The notes under the pieces: model-generated
Databases searched by the model: none
Told to the model about the DNA's origin: nothing
The model's input: only the letters and a program-made list of their open reading frames with translations
Assembly: GCF_049532895.1 (NCBI RefSeq)
Contig: NZ_CP064031.1
Coordinates: 930,001-994,000 of the forward strand
Origin: Dyella_B acidisoli
GTDB taxonomy: Bacteria; Pseudomonadota; Gammaproteobacteria; Xanthomonadales; Rhodanobacteraceae
Direction of reading: 5' to 3'
Length of the DNA stretch: 64,000 bases
Program-made: the position numbers and the translations under genes
Shown: positions 44,770 through 53,049 of the stretch, piece by piece
Position numbering within the stretch: the stretch's first letter is position 1
Layout: each line of letters starts with the position of its first letter

Positions 44770-45251
44770 ACGCAGTAGCCGCCAGTCCAGCTCATCGAGC
44801 ACGTGTGCTGCGTGCGCTGGGCGTGGTGACTTGGCGCAAGCGGGGTGTTGCCGCGGCAGCGTCGATGGAACCGGTGTTGCCGGCGGAACCTCAGCAGGTA
44901 TCCGCCAGTGCTGGCGTCGTGGTTGTGCTACCCGCTGGTTGCGCGGTACGCGAGCACGATCTGCTCGGGCGCGCACTGTCCGCCTTCGGACCTCAGCTGG
45001 CGCGCGCGCCACGCATCGAGGCGCGGGATGGCGAAACCATGCAGGTGCCGCATGCACCGGCCTATCTGGTGTTCGGCCAGGCTCAGGCGCATGCACTTGG
45101 ACGGGCGTTGCCGGCCAGCGTCATGCGCGATGCGCACATTGTGCTGGCGGATGCACCTTCGGAAATCCTGGCGCAGGCCAATTCCAAGCGACGGCTATGG
45201 CAGGCCTTGCGTACCCTGCGCCGTGCTCTTGCAGCCGGAGGGCAGCGCTGA
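44766..45251 (+). CDS. Probable DNA polymerase III psi subunit (HolD-like)
   Basis: 161 aa from ATG 44766, overlapping pssA (ATGA) and rimI (TGATG). The N-terminal LRALGVVTWRKRG resembles the HolD start (LGIxxWxLR), and the C-terminal SKRRLWQALRTLRRAL resembles its KRxLWQ end. The position directly before rimI is the same as holD-rimI in enterobacteria. HolD bridges the clamp loader and SSB. The similarity is weak, as usual for this fast-evolving subunit, so the call relies partly on context. Confidence 0.6.
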   Translation: MNAVAASPAHRARVLRALGVVTWRKRGVAAAASMEPVLPAEPQQVSASAGVVVVLPAGCAVREHDLLGRALSAFGPQLARAPRIEARDGETMQVPHAPAYLVFGQAQAHALGRALPASVMRDAHIVLADAPSEILAQANSKRRLWQALRTLRRALAAGGQR

Positions 45252-45721
45252 TGGTTGCTGTTGCGCGCCCCTCACTGGAGATGCGCGCAATGCGGCGCGA
45301 AGACCTGCCGCGAGTGAGCGAACTGGAACACGCTTCCTACGAATTTCCCTGGAGCATGGGCATCTTCGCCGATTGCCTGAAGGCCGGGCATCCGGCGTGG
45401 GTGTTATGCCTGGAAGGGTGCGCGATCGGCTACGGCATTCTTTCGGTGGGTGCGGGTGAGGCACACGTGCTGAATGTGTGTATTTCGCCCGATCAGCGTG
45501 GGCAGGGCTTTGGGCGGCATCTGATGAAGCGCTTACTCGACATCGCGCGGTGGAACGGCGCCGAGCGCGTGTTTCTGGAAGTGCGGCCATCCAATCCGAA
45601 TGCGCAGGCTTTGTATGCGTCGCTGGGATTTCACGAGATTGGCCGGCGGCCGCGGTATTACCCGGCGCACAGCGGGCGTGAGGATGCGATCGTGATGGCG
45701 TTGGAGTTTGATGTTTCGTAG
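45251..45721 (+). CDS. rimI: Ribosomal protein S18-alanine N-acetyltransferase
   Basis: 156 aa GNAT enzyme. MRAMRREDLPRVSELEHASY and FPWSMGIFADCLKAGH open it, the acetyl-CoA loop is DQRGQGFGRHLMKRLL, and the end is FLEVRPSNPNAQALYASLGF followed by RRPRYYP. These are RimI signatures. The start codon overlaps the upstream stop by one base, indicating translational coupling. Confidence 0.92.
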   Translation: MVAVARPSLEMRAMRREDLPRVSELEHASYEFPWSMGIFADCLKAGHPAWVLCLEGCAIGYGILSVGAGEAHVLNVCISPDQRGQGFGRHLMKRLLDIARWNGAERVFLEVRPSNPNAQALYASLGFHEIGRRPRYYPAHSGREDAIVMALEFDVS

Positions 45722-45757
45722 GGCGCGTTCGCCCACCTGTGATCTTTCTTAGTAAGT

Positions 45758-45895
45758 CCCTCTCCCTCCGGGAGAGGGTGCCGAGAGGCTCGGGTGAGGG
45801 TTCGGGCGAAGCGTGATGCTGACCTATCGTGCAGGTTTTGCTATGACGTGCTGGTCGTACCCTCACCCCAACCCCTCTCCCGGTGGGAGAAGGGC
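45758..45895. repeat. Paired CCCTCTCC/GGGTGAGGG palindromic element between rimI and valS
   Basis: The left hairpin CCCTCTCCCTCCGGGAGAGG is followed by CGGGTGAGGG. About 60 bp later comes the mirrored unit CCCTCACCCCAACCCCTCTC with its GGGAGAAGGGC stem. It lies between convergent gene ends, so it may act as a bidirectional terminator. Confidence 0.75.
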
Positions 45896-45903
45896 TTAAA
45901 GCA

Positions 45904-48708
45904 TCAACCCAGCTTCAGCATCTGCTCGCGCAACGCGCCCAGCTGTGTACCCCAGTCGGCAATGCGCTGACGTTCCTGCGCCACCACTTCCGCCGGCGCG
46001 TTCGCTACAAAGTTGGCATTACCCAACTTGCTCTCACACTTCTTGATCTCGCCTTCAATCCTTCCGATTTCCTTCGCAAGGCGTGCCTTCTCAGCGCCGA
46101 GATCGATCAGGCCGGCAAGCGGAATCAACACACGCAGCGAGCCGACTACGGCTGCTGCAGCGGCGGGCTCGTCTGCGCCGGACTCGATCCACTGCGGCGC
46201 CTCAACGCGCGCAAGGAAGCTGATTTGCGCGGCAAACTTGGCCTCACGTGCGCGATCACTGGCATCACCATCGGCCAGTAGCAGCGGAATGACCTTGCCG
46301 GGAGCGATGTTCATTTCTGCGCGGATGCGGCGGATACCGCTGAGCACGTTCTTGAACCATTCGATCTCGGCGGTGGCGGCTTCATCGGCGGGAATATCGT
46401 TCGTGTTCGGCCACGCGCGCAGCAGAATGCTATCGGCCTTGATGCCGAGCTTCGGTGCCACCGACTGCCAGATTTCTTCCGTGATGAACGGCACGATCGG
46501 ATGCAATGCACGCAACACCGTTTCCAACACCACCAGCAAGGTGTGGCGTGTGGATGCCGCGGCGATTGCGTCGTCGCCATTCAATGCGGGCTTGGACAGT
46601 TCGAGGAACCAGTCGCAATACTCGTTCCACACGAATTCGTACAACGCCTGCGCCAACAGGTCGAAACGGTACGTAACGAAATGCTGTTCGACTTCGGCAA
46701 GCGTTTGCTTCAAGCGCGTGAGAATCCAGCGTTCGGCTTCGGTCACCGGCGCACCGGCCGGCGCAGGCAACTCACCTTCCGGCAGGTTCATCAACACGAA
46801 GCGCGCCGCATTCCACAGCTTGTTGCAGAACGCCTTGTAGCCTTCCGCGCGCTTGATGTCGAAGTTGATCGTGCGGCTGTAACTGGCTAACGCAGCGAAG
46901 GTGAAACGCAACGCATCGGTGCCGATGGCGGGAATGCCCTGCGGATAATCCTTGCGGATGCGCTTTTCCACTTTCTCGCGTACTTGCGGAATCAGCAGCG
47001 ACTTGGTGGATTTTTCCACCAGAGGTTCCAGTTCGATGCCGTCGATCAGGTCGAGCGGGTCCAGCGTGTTGCCCTTGGATTTGGACATCTTCTGGCCTTC
47101 CGCATCACGCACGATCGCGTTGATGTACACCTCGCGGAACGGCACCTTGCCGGTGAAGTACAAGGTGGCCATCACCATGCGCGCCACCCAGAAGAAGATG
47201 ATGTCGAAGCCGGTGACCAGCACGGCGCTGGGCAGGAAGATCTTGTCGTGTTGCCAATTCGCAACCACCTTGTCGTCGTTCTTCACGGCGCCATCGAAAG
47301 GCCAGCCGAGCGTGGAGAACGGCCACAGTGCGGAGCTGAACCAGGTGTCCAGTACGTCTTCGTCCTGTTTCAATTTGCCCACGGGTTCGACAGAAGCGAG
47401 CTTGCGCGCATCGGCCTCATCCTCGCCGACGAAGATATTGCCGGCCTCGTCGTACCACGCCGGAATGCGATGACCCCACCACAGCTGGCGGCTGATGCAC
47501 CAATCCTGGATGTTTTCCAGCCATTGCGTGTAGGTAGTGGTCCAGTTTTCCGGCACGAATTTGATGTCGCCCGAACGAACGGCGTTGAGTGCGGGTTCGG
47601 TGATGGCCGTGCGACCTTTTTCACTCGTGAGATCGACGAACCACTGGTCGGTGAGCATCGGCTCGATCACCGCATCCGAGCGCTGGCTCACCGGCACCTG
47701 CAATTTATGCGGCTTGGTTTCCACCAGCAGGCCGGCGGCGTCGAGATCGGCGAGCACGACCTTGCGTGCTTCGTAGCGATCCATGCCTTGGTACTTCGCC
47801 GGTGCATTGGTGTTGACCTTCGCATCGAGCGTGAAGATCTCGATCGGCGCAAGCTTGTGGCGCTGGCCAATGGCGTAGTCATTGAAATCGTGCGCTGGCG
47901 TGATCTTCACGCAGCCCGTGCCGAACTCGCGATCGACGTAATCATCGGCGATCACCGGAATCTGGCGACCCGCGAGCGGCAGCGTAAGCGTTTTGCCGAT
48001 CAGGTGCTGATAACGCTCGTCTTCCGGATGCACGGCGACCGCGGCGTCGCCCAGCATGGTTTCCGGACGCGTCGTGGCGACCACGAGGCTTTCATTGCTG
48101 TCGGTGACGGGATAGCGGATCGACCACATGTGCCCGTCGCGTTCGACGTTGTTCACTTCCAGATCGGACACCGCGGTGCCCAGCACCGGATCCCAGTTCA
48201 CCAGGCGGTTGCCGCGATAGATCAGGCCGGCGCGGTACCACTCCACGAACACCTTGCGTACCGCGGCGGACAGGCCTTCGTCCATGGTGAAGCGCTCGCG
48301 CGACCAGTCGGCAGCTACGCCAAGACGGCGCATCTGGTTGGTGATGGTGGAACCGGATTCTTCCTTCCACTGCCACACGCGTTCGACGAACGGCTCGCGC
48401 CCCAGGTCGTGACGGGTTTTGCTCTCTACCGCGAGCTGGTTCTCCACGATCTTCTGCGTGGCGATGCCGGCGTGGTCGGTGCCTACCTGCCACAGCGTGT
48501 TCAGGCCGCGCATGCGCTGGTAGCGGATCAGCATGTCCATCACCGTCTGCTGGAACGCATGGCCCATGTGCAAGGTGCCGGTAACGTTCGGTGGCGGCAA
48601 TTGGATGCAGTACGGCTCTCCTTGCCCGGACGGCTGAAATACGCCGCTCTGTTCCCAGCAGGCGTACCACTTCGACTCGATCGGGCGGGGCTCGAAACTC
48701 TTTTCCAT
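45904..48708 (-). CDS. valS: Valyl-tRNA synthetase
   Basis: 934 aa from ATG 48708 (MEKSFEPRPIESKWYACWEQ). The class I HIGH motif is HMGH in PPPNVTGTLHMGHAF, and KMSKS is in GQKMSKSKGNTLDPLDLI. The CP1 editing domain lies between them (VVATTRPETMLGDAAVAVHP), and the ValS C-terminal coiled coil ends the protein (LIDLGAEKARLAKEIGRIEG). The frame extends upstream into a palindromic repeat, so the internal start is preferred. Confidence 0.97.
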   Translation of the reverse strand: MEKSFEPRPIESKWYACWEQSGVFQPSGQGEPYCIQLPPPNVTGTLHMGHAFQQTVMDMLIRYQRMRGLNTLWQVGTDHAGIATQKIVENQLAVESKTRHDLGREPFVERVWQWKEESGSTITNQMRRLGVAADWSRERFTMDEGLSAAVRKVFVEWYRAGLIYRGNRLVNWDPVLGTAVSDLEVNNVERDGHMWSIRYPVTDSNESLVVATTRPETMLGDAAVAVHPEDERYQHLIGKTLTLPLAGRQIPVIADDYVDREFGTGCVKITPAHDFNDYAIGQRHKLAPIEIFTLDAKVNTNAPAKYQGMDRYEARKVVLADLDAAGLLVETKPHKLQVPVSQRSDAVIEPMLTDQWFVDLTSEKGRTAITEPALNAVRSGDIKFVPENWTTTYTQWLENIQDWCISRQLWWGHRIPAWYDEAGNIFVGEDEADARKLASVEPVGKLKQDEDVLDTWFSSALWPFSTLGWPFDGAVKNDDKVVANWQHDKIFLPSAVLVTGFDIIFFWVARMVMATLYFTGKVPFREVYINAIVRDAEGQKMSKSKGNTLDPLDLIDGIELEPLVEKSTKSLLIPQVREKVEKRIRKDYPQGIPAIGTDALRFTFAALASYSRTINFDIKRAEGYKAFCNKLWNAARFVLMNLPEGELPAPAGAPVTEAERWILTRLKQTLAEVEQHFVTYRFDLLAQALYEFVWNEYCDWFLELSKPALNGDDAIAAASTRHTLLVVLETVLRALHPIVPFITEEIWQSVAPKLGIKADSILLRAWPNTNDIPADEAATAEIEWFKNVLSGIRRIRAEMNIAPGKVIPLLLADGDASDRAREAKFAAQISFLARVEAPQWIESGADEPAAAAAVVGSLRVLIPLAGLIDLGAEKARLAKEIGRIEGEIKKCESKLGNANFVANAPAEVVAQERQRIADWGTQLGALREQMLKLG

Positions 48709-48813
48709 CGGGGACTCGCATTGGCGCGCCGGGTGGCAAGCGCGTGTGGGTAGGCACAGAAACTCGCATTGTAAGGGGCGGGTGGGGGTGTGCCAAAGCG
48801 CTGACTGTGCTTT

Positions 48814-48947
48814 TCCCTCTCCCCTCTGGGGACAGGGTAGGGTGAGGGGCAAGCTTGCGGCGTGACTAGCTCGAAGCGTGGCTCTTATGGAGCTTGAGGC
48901 AAGCCTTGGCCCCTCACCCCAACCCTCTCCCCGGAGGGGAGAGGGAG
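48814..48947. repeat. Paired palindromic element upstream of valS
   Basis: CCCTCTCCCCTCTGGGGACA and GGGTGAGGGGCAAGCTTGC are mirrored by GGCAAGCCTTGGCCCCTCAC, then CCCAACCCTCTCC and a GGAGGGGAGAGGGAG stem. The internal CAAGCTTGCGG / GGCAAGCCTTGG segments recur in the element at 59937, defining one subfamily. It lies between the divergent valS and the unknown gene at 49004. Confidence 0.78.
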
Positions 48948-49003
48948 TTGAAAGGCGTTATAGTTCTCGACTGATTTCACCACTCCCATCCGGATAGGGG
49001 CGC

Positions 49004-49957
49004 ATGGAAGTACGAAACGAGGTCGATATCGCCACCGCAGGCCTGCCCAAGCCGGCTGCCGATGCACTTCGGCCTAAGGTGGTGGTGTGCATGACCAACC
49101 ACGAGCGGCCGGACTGCGCGCGCATCAATCAGGAAATCATCAAGCTCAACTACCCGGAGCCGTGGCCGATCGTGCACGCCTGCTCCGATCCCACGTACGA
49201 GCCACATATGGAAGACGTGCTGGTGCGCTGCCAGCCGCGCTCCATCATCGAAGGTGCGTTGAATTTGCTACGGCAGTCCTGCCGTGCGGCCGTGGAGGTA
49301 TACAACCCCCAGTATTTGCTGCATGTGGAAGCGGATACCTGGGTGTTCGACCAGGGCGTCATCCAGCGCTACATCGATTTGCTCGATCGTGATCCCAACG
49401 CATTCTTAGCGGCGTCGACGTGGAGTACTGACCAACGTGTGCAATGGCGCAGGCTGCGGCACCCGTTCGCCAAGGTGAAGCTTGGCGTGGCCAGCGTGCT
49501 CAACGCGCTGGGCAACGATTTCGGTATCAAGCGCAAGCAGACGTTGTCCACGCAGTTTTTCATTGCGCGCAACGATCCGCGTTTCTTCAAGGTGATCGAC
49601 GGCATCCAGCCGACGTTCGAAAACACGCTGGAATACGACTTCTATCAAGCCTTCGTGCAAGAGTTCGACACGCGTGCGGTGGTGCACATCAAGGAGCGCG
49701 AGCCGGTGCATCCGGATAACCGTCATTGGTGCCCGCCGCTCACGCTGCATGCACAGCACTGGCCGGAGCAATTGCCGCGGCCGGCGGATTTGCCTGCGGA
49801 TGGCTCGCCGCACGAAGGGGTTTCCGGCCAGTACGACATTCCCGGCAAGAAAGAAGTGCTGGCGGCTCACGGTTTCAAACACGTCGGTCCGGCGATGCGT
49901 AAATTGCTGGAGGCGACGGATACCAGCTATTACAACCCGAAGGCGAAGCGGTATTGA
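49004..49957 (+). CDS. Uncharacterised protein, possibly glycosyltransferase-like
   Basis: 317 aa, no signal peptide or membrane helix. The first half has VVVCMTNHERPDC and, near residue 105, YLLHVEADTWVFDQGVI. An acidic ExD following a hydrophobic strand is reminiscent of the DxD metal site of GT-A glycosyltransferases. KQTLSTQFFIARNDPRFF and PDNRHWCPPLTLHAQHWPE are other notable segments. I do not recognise the family with confidence, and the glycosyltransferase idea is inference. It is divergent from valS across a repeat element. Confidence 0.7.
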   Translation: MEVRNEVDIATAGLPKPAADALRPKVVVCMTNHERPDCARINQEIIKLNYPEPWPIVHACSDPTYEPHMEDVLVRCQPRSIIEGALNLLRQSCRAAVEVYNPQYLLHVEADTWVFDQGVIQRYIDLLDRDPNAFLAASTWSTDQRVQWRRLRHPFAKVKLGVASVLNALGNDFGIKRKQTLSTQFFIARNDPRFFKVIDGIQPTFENTLEYDFYQAFVQEFDTRAVVHIKEREPVHPDNRHWCPPLTLHAQHWPEQLPRPADLPADGSPHEGVSGQYDIPGKKEVLAAHGFKHVGPAMRKLLEATDTSYYNPKAKRY

Positions 49958-49986
49958 GCCTGAAGTTTTTCTTCTTGCGAGATTTG

Positions 49987-50087
49987 CCCCCTCCCCTGCT
50001 TGCAGGGGAGGGCTGGGGTGGGGTTGCACGGGCTTGCCGCGTAGATTGAATCCTTCGCGAGGTTGCTTGACCCACCCCAACCTACGA
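49987..50087. repeat. C-rich palindromic element with GTTGCACGGGCTTGC segment
   Basis: A CCCTCCCCTGCTTGCAGGGG hairpin, then CTGGGGTGGGGTTGCACG, an internal segment, and CGAGGTTGCTTGACCCACCC. It is the same family as 39171-39330. It lies between two convergent genes. Confidence 0.75.
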
Positions 50088-50121
50088 AGTTATGGCATTG
50101 AACAGAGTGCAATACGCACGC

Positions 50122-50910
50122 TCACGCCATCTGTCGCAACGCTTCCGCGGTCTGCGCATCGGCGGGTACGAAGGCCTCCAGTGCCAGCTCTGACAGAGTG
50201 ATATCCACCGGACTACCGAACACCGTGGTGGTACTGATCATGGACAACACTTGCCCGCGCACTTCCAGTTGCATCGGCACCGCGATGGCCGATGCGGGTG
50301 CTCGCGAAACCGTCTCCGCAGGTGCGGGTAAAGCTTGTAATTCACGGCGCAAGGCGATCAGGTGTGGATCGTGCGTGGCTTCGATTTGTTGCTGCAGACG
50401 ATGCATCAGATGCGCACGCCACTCGGCCAGGTTGCGGATGCGTGGTGCAAGACCGTCAGGGTGCAGGCTGAGTCGCAACACGTTGATCGGTGGTTGCAGC
50501 AACTCGGGTGCGACACCGTCCATTAAACGAAGCACCGCCTGATTGCTTGCAACCAGATGCCAGTGGCGATCGATGGTAAGCGCCGGATAAGGCTCGAAGC
50601 CTTGCAGCAATTGCTCGATCAGCCGACGCGCTGCATCCATCGACGCATCTTCCAGAGGGCGCTCCGGAAACACCGGCGCAAATCCCGCAGCCACCAGCAG
50701 TGCATTGCGTTCGCGCAGCGGAATGTCCAGGTATTCCGCCAAATGCAGGATCATGTCGCGGCTGGGTTGGGCACGGCCGGATTCCACGAAGCTCAAATGC
50801 CGCGTGGAAATCTCGGCGTGGTTGGCAAGATCGAGCTGGCTCAGCCGCCGATGCCGGCGCCATTCGCGCAGCAAGTCGCCGACCGGGCGCTGGGTGTGAA
50901 TAGCATGCAT
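50122..50910 (-). CDS. XRE-family regulator with MmyB-like ligand-binding domain
   Basis: 262 aa from ATG 50910 (MHAIHTQRPVGDLLREWRRH); the longer frame overlaps the hydrolase gene. The HTH is RRLSQLDLANHAEISTRHLS, followed by FVESGRAQPSRDMI, then the MmyB-like PAS-type domain (ALTIDRHWHLVASNQAVLRL, PPINVLRLSLHPDGLAPRI). Such regulators usually control adjacent oxidoreductase or hydrolase genes. It is the last gene of a three-gene minus-strand operon, so it may autoregulate through the palindrome at 52253. Confidence 0.9.
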   Translation of the reverse strand: MHAIHTQRPVGDLLREWRRHRRLSQLDLANHAEISTRHLSFVESGRAQPSRDMILHLAEYLDIPLRERNALLVAAGFAPVFPERPLEDASMDAARRLIEQLLQGFEPYPALTIDRHWHLVASNQAVLRLMDGVAPELLQPPINVLRLSLHPDGLAPRIRNLAEWRAHLMHRLQQQIEATHDPHLIALRRELQALPAPAETVSRAPASAIAVPMQLEVRGQVLSMISTTTVFGSPVDITLSELALEAFVPADAQTAEALRQMA

Positions 50911-50917
50911 GTGTTGA

Positions 50918-51769
50918 TCATGCCGCGCGTGCTGTGCGGTTGTCGTGGGTCGTTCGGCACTCCTCCCCGATGAAGCGATCGATATCCGCCAATAACCGTT
51001 CTCGATGCGTGTGGTAGATGCCATGCGGTGCACCGGCGTATTCGATATAGCGGCTGTCTGGCACGAGTTCGGCCACCATGCGGCCATGCCCGGGTTCGCT
51101 GGCGTCGCGGTCGCCGTGGATGATCAGCATGGGTATGTTCAGTGCGCGCAATTCATCGCGCATGTCCGCGTGTGTGCGGGCCAGGAAGCAATCGATCAGC
51201 GCTTTCAGCGAAGCGTTGAGTACACAATCGATGGTCCAGCGTGTCACGTCCTCTGGAACGCCGGTTTCCGCGGGCAGAAAGAACGGTTCCGCGTTGTCGC
51301 GCAACCATCCGGGCAGATCGTTGCGTAGCACGTCGCTGATCGCCACAAATGCCTCGCGCGGCAGGCCTTGCGGATAGCTCTCGCTTTGCACATAGCAAGG
51401 CGCGGTCGCGCCGATGAATACCACACGTGCGATCCGCTCACGGCCATGCCGCGAGAGATAGCGCGTGCATTCGCTGGTGCCCATCGAGTGGGCGATCAGG
51501 GTGATGTCGTGCAGATCGAGATGGGCGATCAGTTCGGCCAGGTCATCGGCGAGTCGATCGTATTCGTAGCCGTGGCCGGGTCGATCCGAGCGGCCATGGC
51601 CACGACGATCAAGGGCGATGCAGCGCAGACCGAGTGCGTTCAAATGCAGCATGTGCGGCGCCCACATGCGTGCGTCGAGTGCCCAGGAACTGACGAAGAC
51701 GACGGGTTTGCCGTTACCCCAATCCTCGTAATGCAGACGGATGTGATCGCTGGTTTCGAACATGGACAT
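50918..51769 (-). CDS. Alpha/beta hydrolase (haloperoxidase/esterase-like)
   Basis: 283 aa from ATG 51769 with GGAG 9 bases upstream. Oxyanion region VVFVSSWALDARMW, then LDRRGHGRSDRPG. The nucleophile Ser is in LIAHSMGTSE, Asp in IHGDRDASEP, His in AGAPHGIYHTH, a complete triad in the order of non-heme haloperoxidase-type esterases. The first residue of the nucleophile motif is Ala rather than Gly. Cytoplasmic; natural substrate unknown. It lies 7 bp upstream of the XRE gene. Confidence 0.88.
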   Translation of the reverse strand: MSMFETSDHIRLHYEDWGNGKPVVFVSSWALDARMWAPHMLHLNALGLRCIALDRRGHGRSDRPGHGYEYDRLADDLAELIAHLDLHDITLIAHSMGTSECTRYLSRHGRERIARVVFIGATAPCYVQSESYPQGLPREAFVAISDVLRNDLPGWLRDNAEPFFLPAETGVPEDVTRWTIDCVLNASLKALIDCFLARTHADMRDELRALNIPMLIIHGDRDASEPGHGRMVAELVPDSRYIEYAGAPHGIYHTHRERLLADIDRFIGEECRTTHDNRTARAA

Positions 51770-51827
51770 GATGATGTACTCCGGAAGTTGATAAGCGGCG
51801 CGCGTGTGCGCGCCGCGGTAAGGGGAA

Positions 51828-52196
51828 TCATGCGGCCACTGGTACCTTGTCGAGGAAGCCGTAGACCTTGCTGATGTGCCCACCTTCCAGCACAGCAACG
51901 TCGAAGCCGATCACCAGCGGTTCGCTTGCATCGGGCTGGCTGAGGTGCCAGCGGAAACGCATCATGTCGTGATGTGCGTCCACGTCACCGTCGAGGCGGA
52001 AAACATGGCCGGGAAACATCTTCTGCACCGCGGCGATGGTGGCGTCGATCGCCTCCCAACCCTTGGCAGTGATCATCGGGTCGGTGTACACGGCGTGTTC
52101 GGCGTAGACATCTTCCAGTAAGGCGCGCCGGCGCAGCGGATCGGTTTCATTCCAGCTACGGATATAGCGGGCGGCGAGGGCATGGGCATCGTTCAT
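51828..52196 (-). CDS. NTF2-like/SnoaL-like small protein
   Basis: 122 aa with the pattern of an NTF2-fold protein: AARYIRSWNETDPLRRRALL, YADHAVY-like segment EDVYAEHAVYTDPM, then GWEAIDATIAAVQKMFPGHV and FRWHLSQPDASEPLVIGFDV. Family members are enzymes or ligand carriers of very varied activity. First gene of the operon that continues with the hydrolase and XRE regulator. Confidence 0.85.
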   Translation of the reverse strand: MNDAHALAARYIRSWNETDPLRRRALLEDVYAEHAVYTDPMITAKGWEAIDATIAAVQKMFPGHVFRLDGDVDAHHDMMRFRWHLSQPDASEPLVIGFDVAVLEGGHISKVYGFLDKVPVAA

Positions 52197-52252
52197 GGCT
52201 TGGTCTCCTTGGTTGGGTGGAGACAGCTTGCGGCCGGTACTGTGTGGCGACG

Positions 52253-52269
52253 ATTACCTGGGAGGTAAT
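52253..52269. promoter_or_regulatory. Palindromic operator candidate ATTACCT-GGG-AGGTAAT
   Basis: ATTACCTGGGAGGTAAT has perfect 7-bp arms with a 3-bp centre, 57 bp upstream of the NTF2-like start and 29 bp upstream of the tsaB start. Its size and symmetry suit an HTH dimer. The XRE regulator encoded in the operon is the natural candidate (inference). Confidence 0.6.
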
Positions 52270-52297
52270 GACCTCCACCTCATGCGAGAATGCTTCG

Positions 52298-52984
52298 ATG
52301 AATCTGCTCGCCATTGAAACCGCCACCGAATCCTGCTCCGTCGCACTGGTGCATGGCGAAACGGTCATTGCCCGCAGCGAACTGGCGCCGCGCCGCCATG
52401 CCGAGCGTGTGTTGCCGATGGCGGATGAATTGCTGGCCGAAGCGGGCATGGGCAAGCACGCGCTGGATGCCATCGTTGTAGGTCGCGGCCCGGGTGCGTT
52501 CACCGGCGTGAGGTTGGCGATATCGCTGGCACAAGGTATGGCGATGGCGTTGGATCGGCCGGTGATCACCATTTCCTCGCTCGCCGCATTGGCGCTGGAG
52601 GCGCCGGAAGACGATGCGGCGATTCTCGCCGTGATCGATGCGCGCATGGGGGAGATCTATGCGGCCTGTTATCGACGGGACGATGAGGGCGGCTTGATCG
52701 CATTGGATGACGAGCGCGTTTGCACGACCGAGTCGCTGGTATTGCCGCAAGCCGATGCGTGGAATGTGGTCGGTTCCGGCTGGGCGACTTATCAGGAAGC
52801 GTTGCGCCATCGGCTTGGCACCGAGCCGCGTTCGACCGATGGTGCGTGTTATCCGCAGGCCCGGCACGTGGCGACGTTGGCGGTACGCGAGTTCAAGGCA
52901 GGTCGTGCGGTGGCGCCGGAGTTGGCGTTGCCAGTGTATCTACGCGACAAAGTGGCGTTGACGCTGGCGGAGCAGGGGCGCTGA
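52298..52984 (+). CDS. tsaB: tRNA threonylcarbamoyladenosine biosynthesis protein TsaB
   Basis: 228 aa from ATG 52298 (MNLLAIETATESCSVAL). The ASKHA ATPase-like N-terminus is followed by HAERVLPMADELLAEAG, VVGRGPGAFTGVRLAISLAQ and AVIDARMGEIYAA. It forms the t6A-synthesising complex with TsaD and TsaE. A longer frame begins 27 codons upstream but crosses the operator-like palindrome. Confidence 0.95.
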   Translation: MNLLAIETATESCSVALVHGETVIARSELAPRRHAERVLPMADELLAEAGMGKHALDAIVVGRGPGAFTGVRLAISLAQGMAMALDRPVITISSLAALALEAPEDDAAILAVIDARMGEIYAACYRRDDEGGLIALDDERVCTTESLVLPQADAWNVVGSGWATYQEALRHRLGTEPRSTDGACYPQARHVATLAVREFKAGRAVAPELALPVYLRDKVALTLAEQGR

Positions 52985-53004
52985 TTCAACATTGCGCGAG
53001 GTTG

Positions 53005-53043
53005 GCCCCTCACCCCAGCCCTCTCCCCGGAGGGGAGAGGGGG
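53005..53043. terminator. Palindromic element (CCCCTCACCCC...CTCTCCCCGG) between convergent tsaB and yeiH-like genes
   Basis: It carries CCCCTCACCCCAGCCCTCTC and a CTCTCCCCGGAGGGGAGAG hairpin. Only a single half-unit is present here, unlike the paired copies elsewhere. It lies between two convergent stop codons. Confidence 0.65.
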
Positions 53044-53049
53044 TAGGCA

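Noticed and set aside
46984..48753. 589-codon plus-strand frame opposite valS
   Set aside because: Antisense to a full-length ValS with all motifs; composition (His/Arg/Asp-rich) is typical of a complementary-strand shadow.
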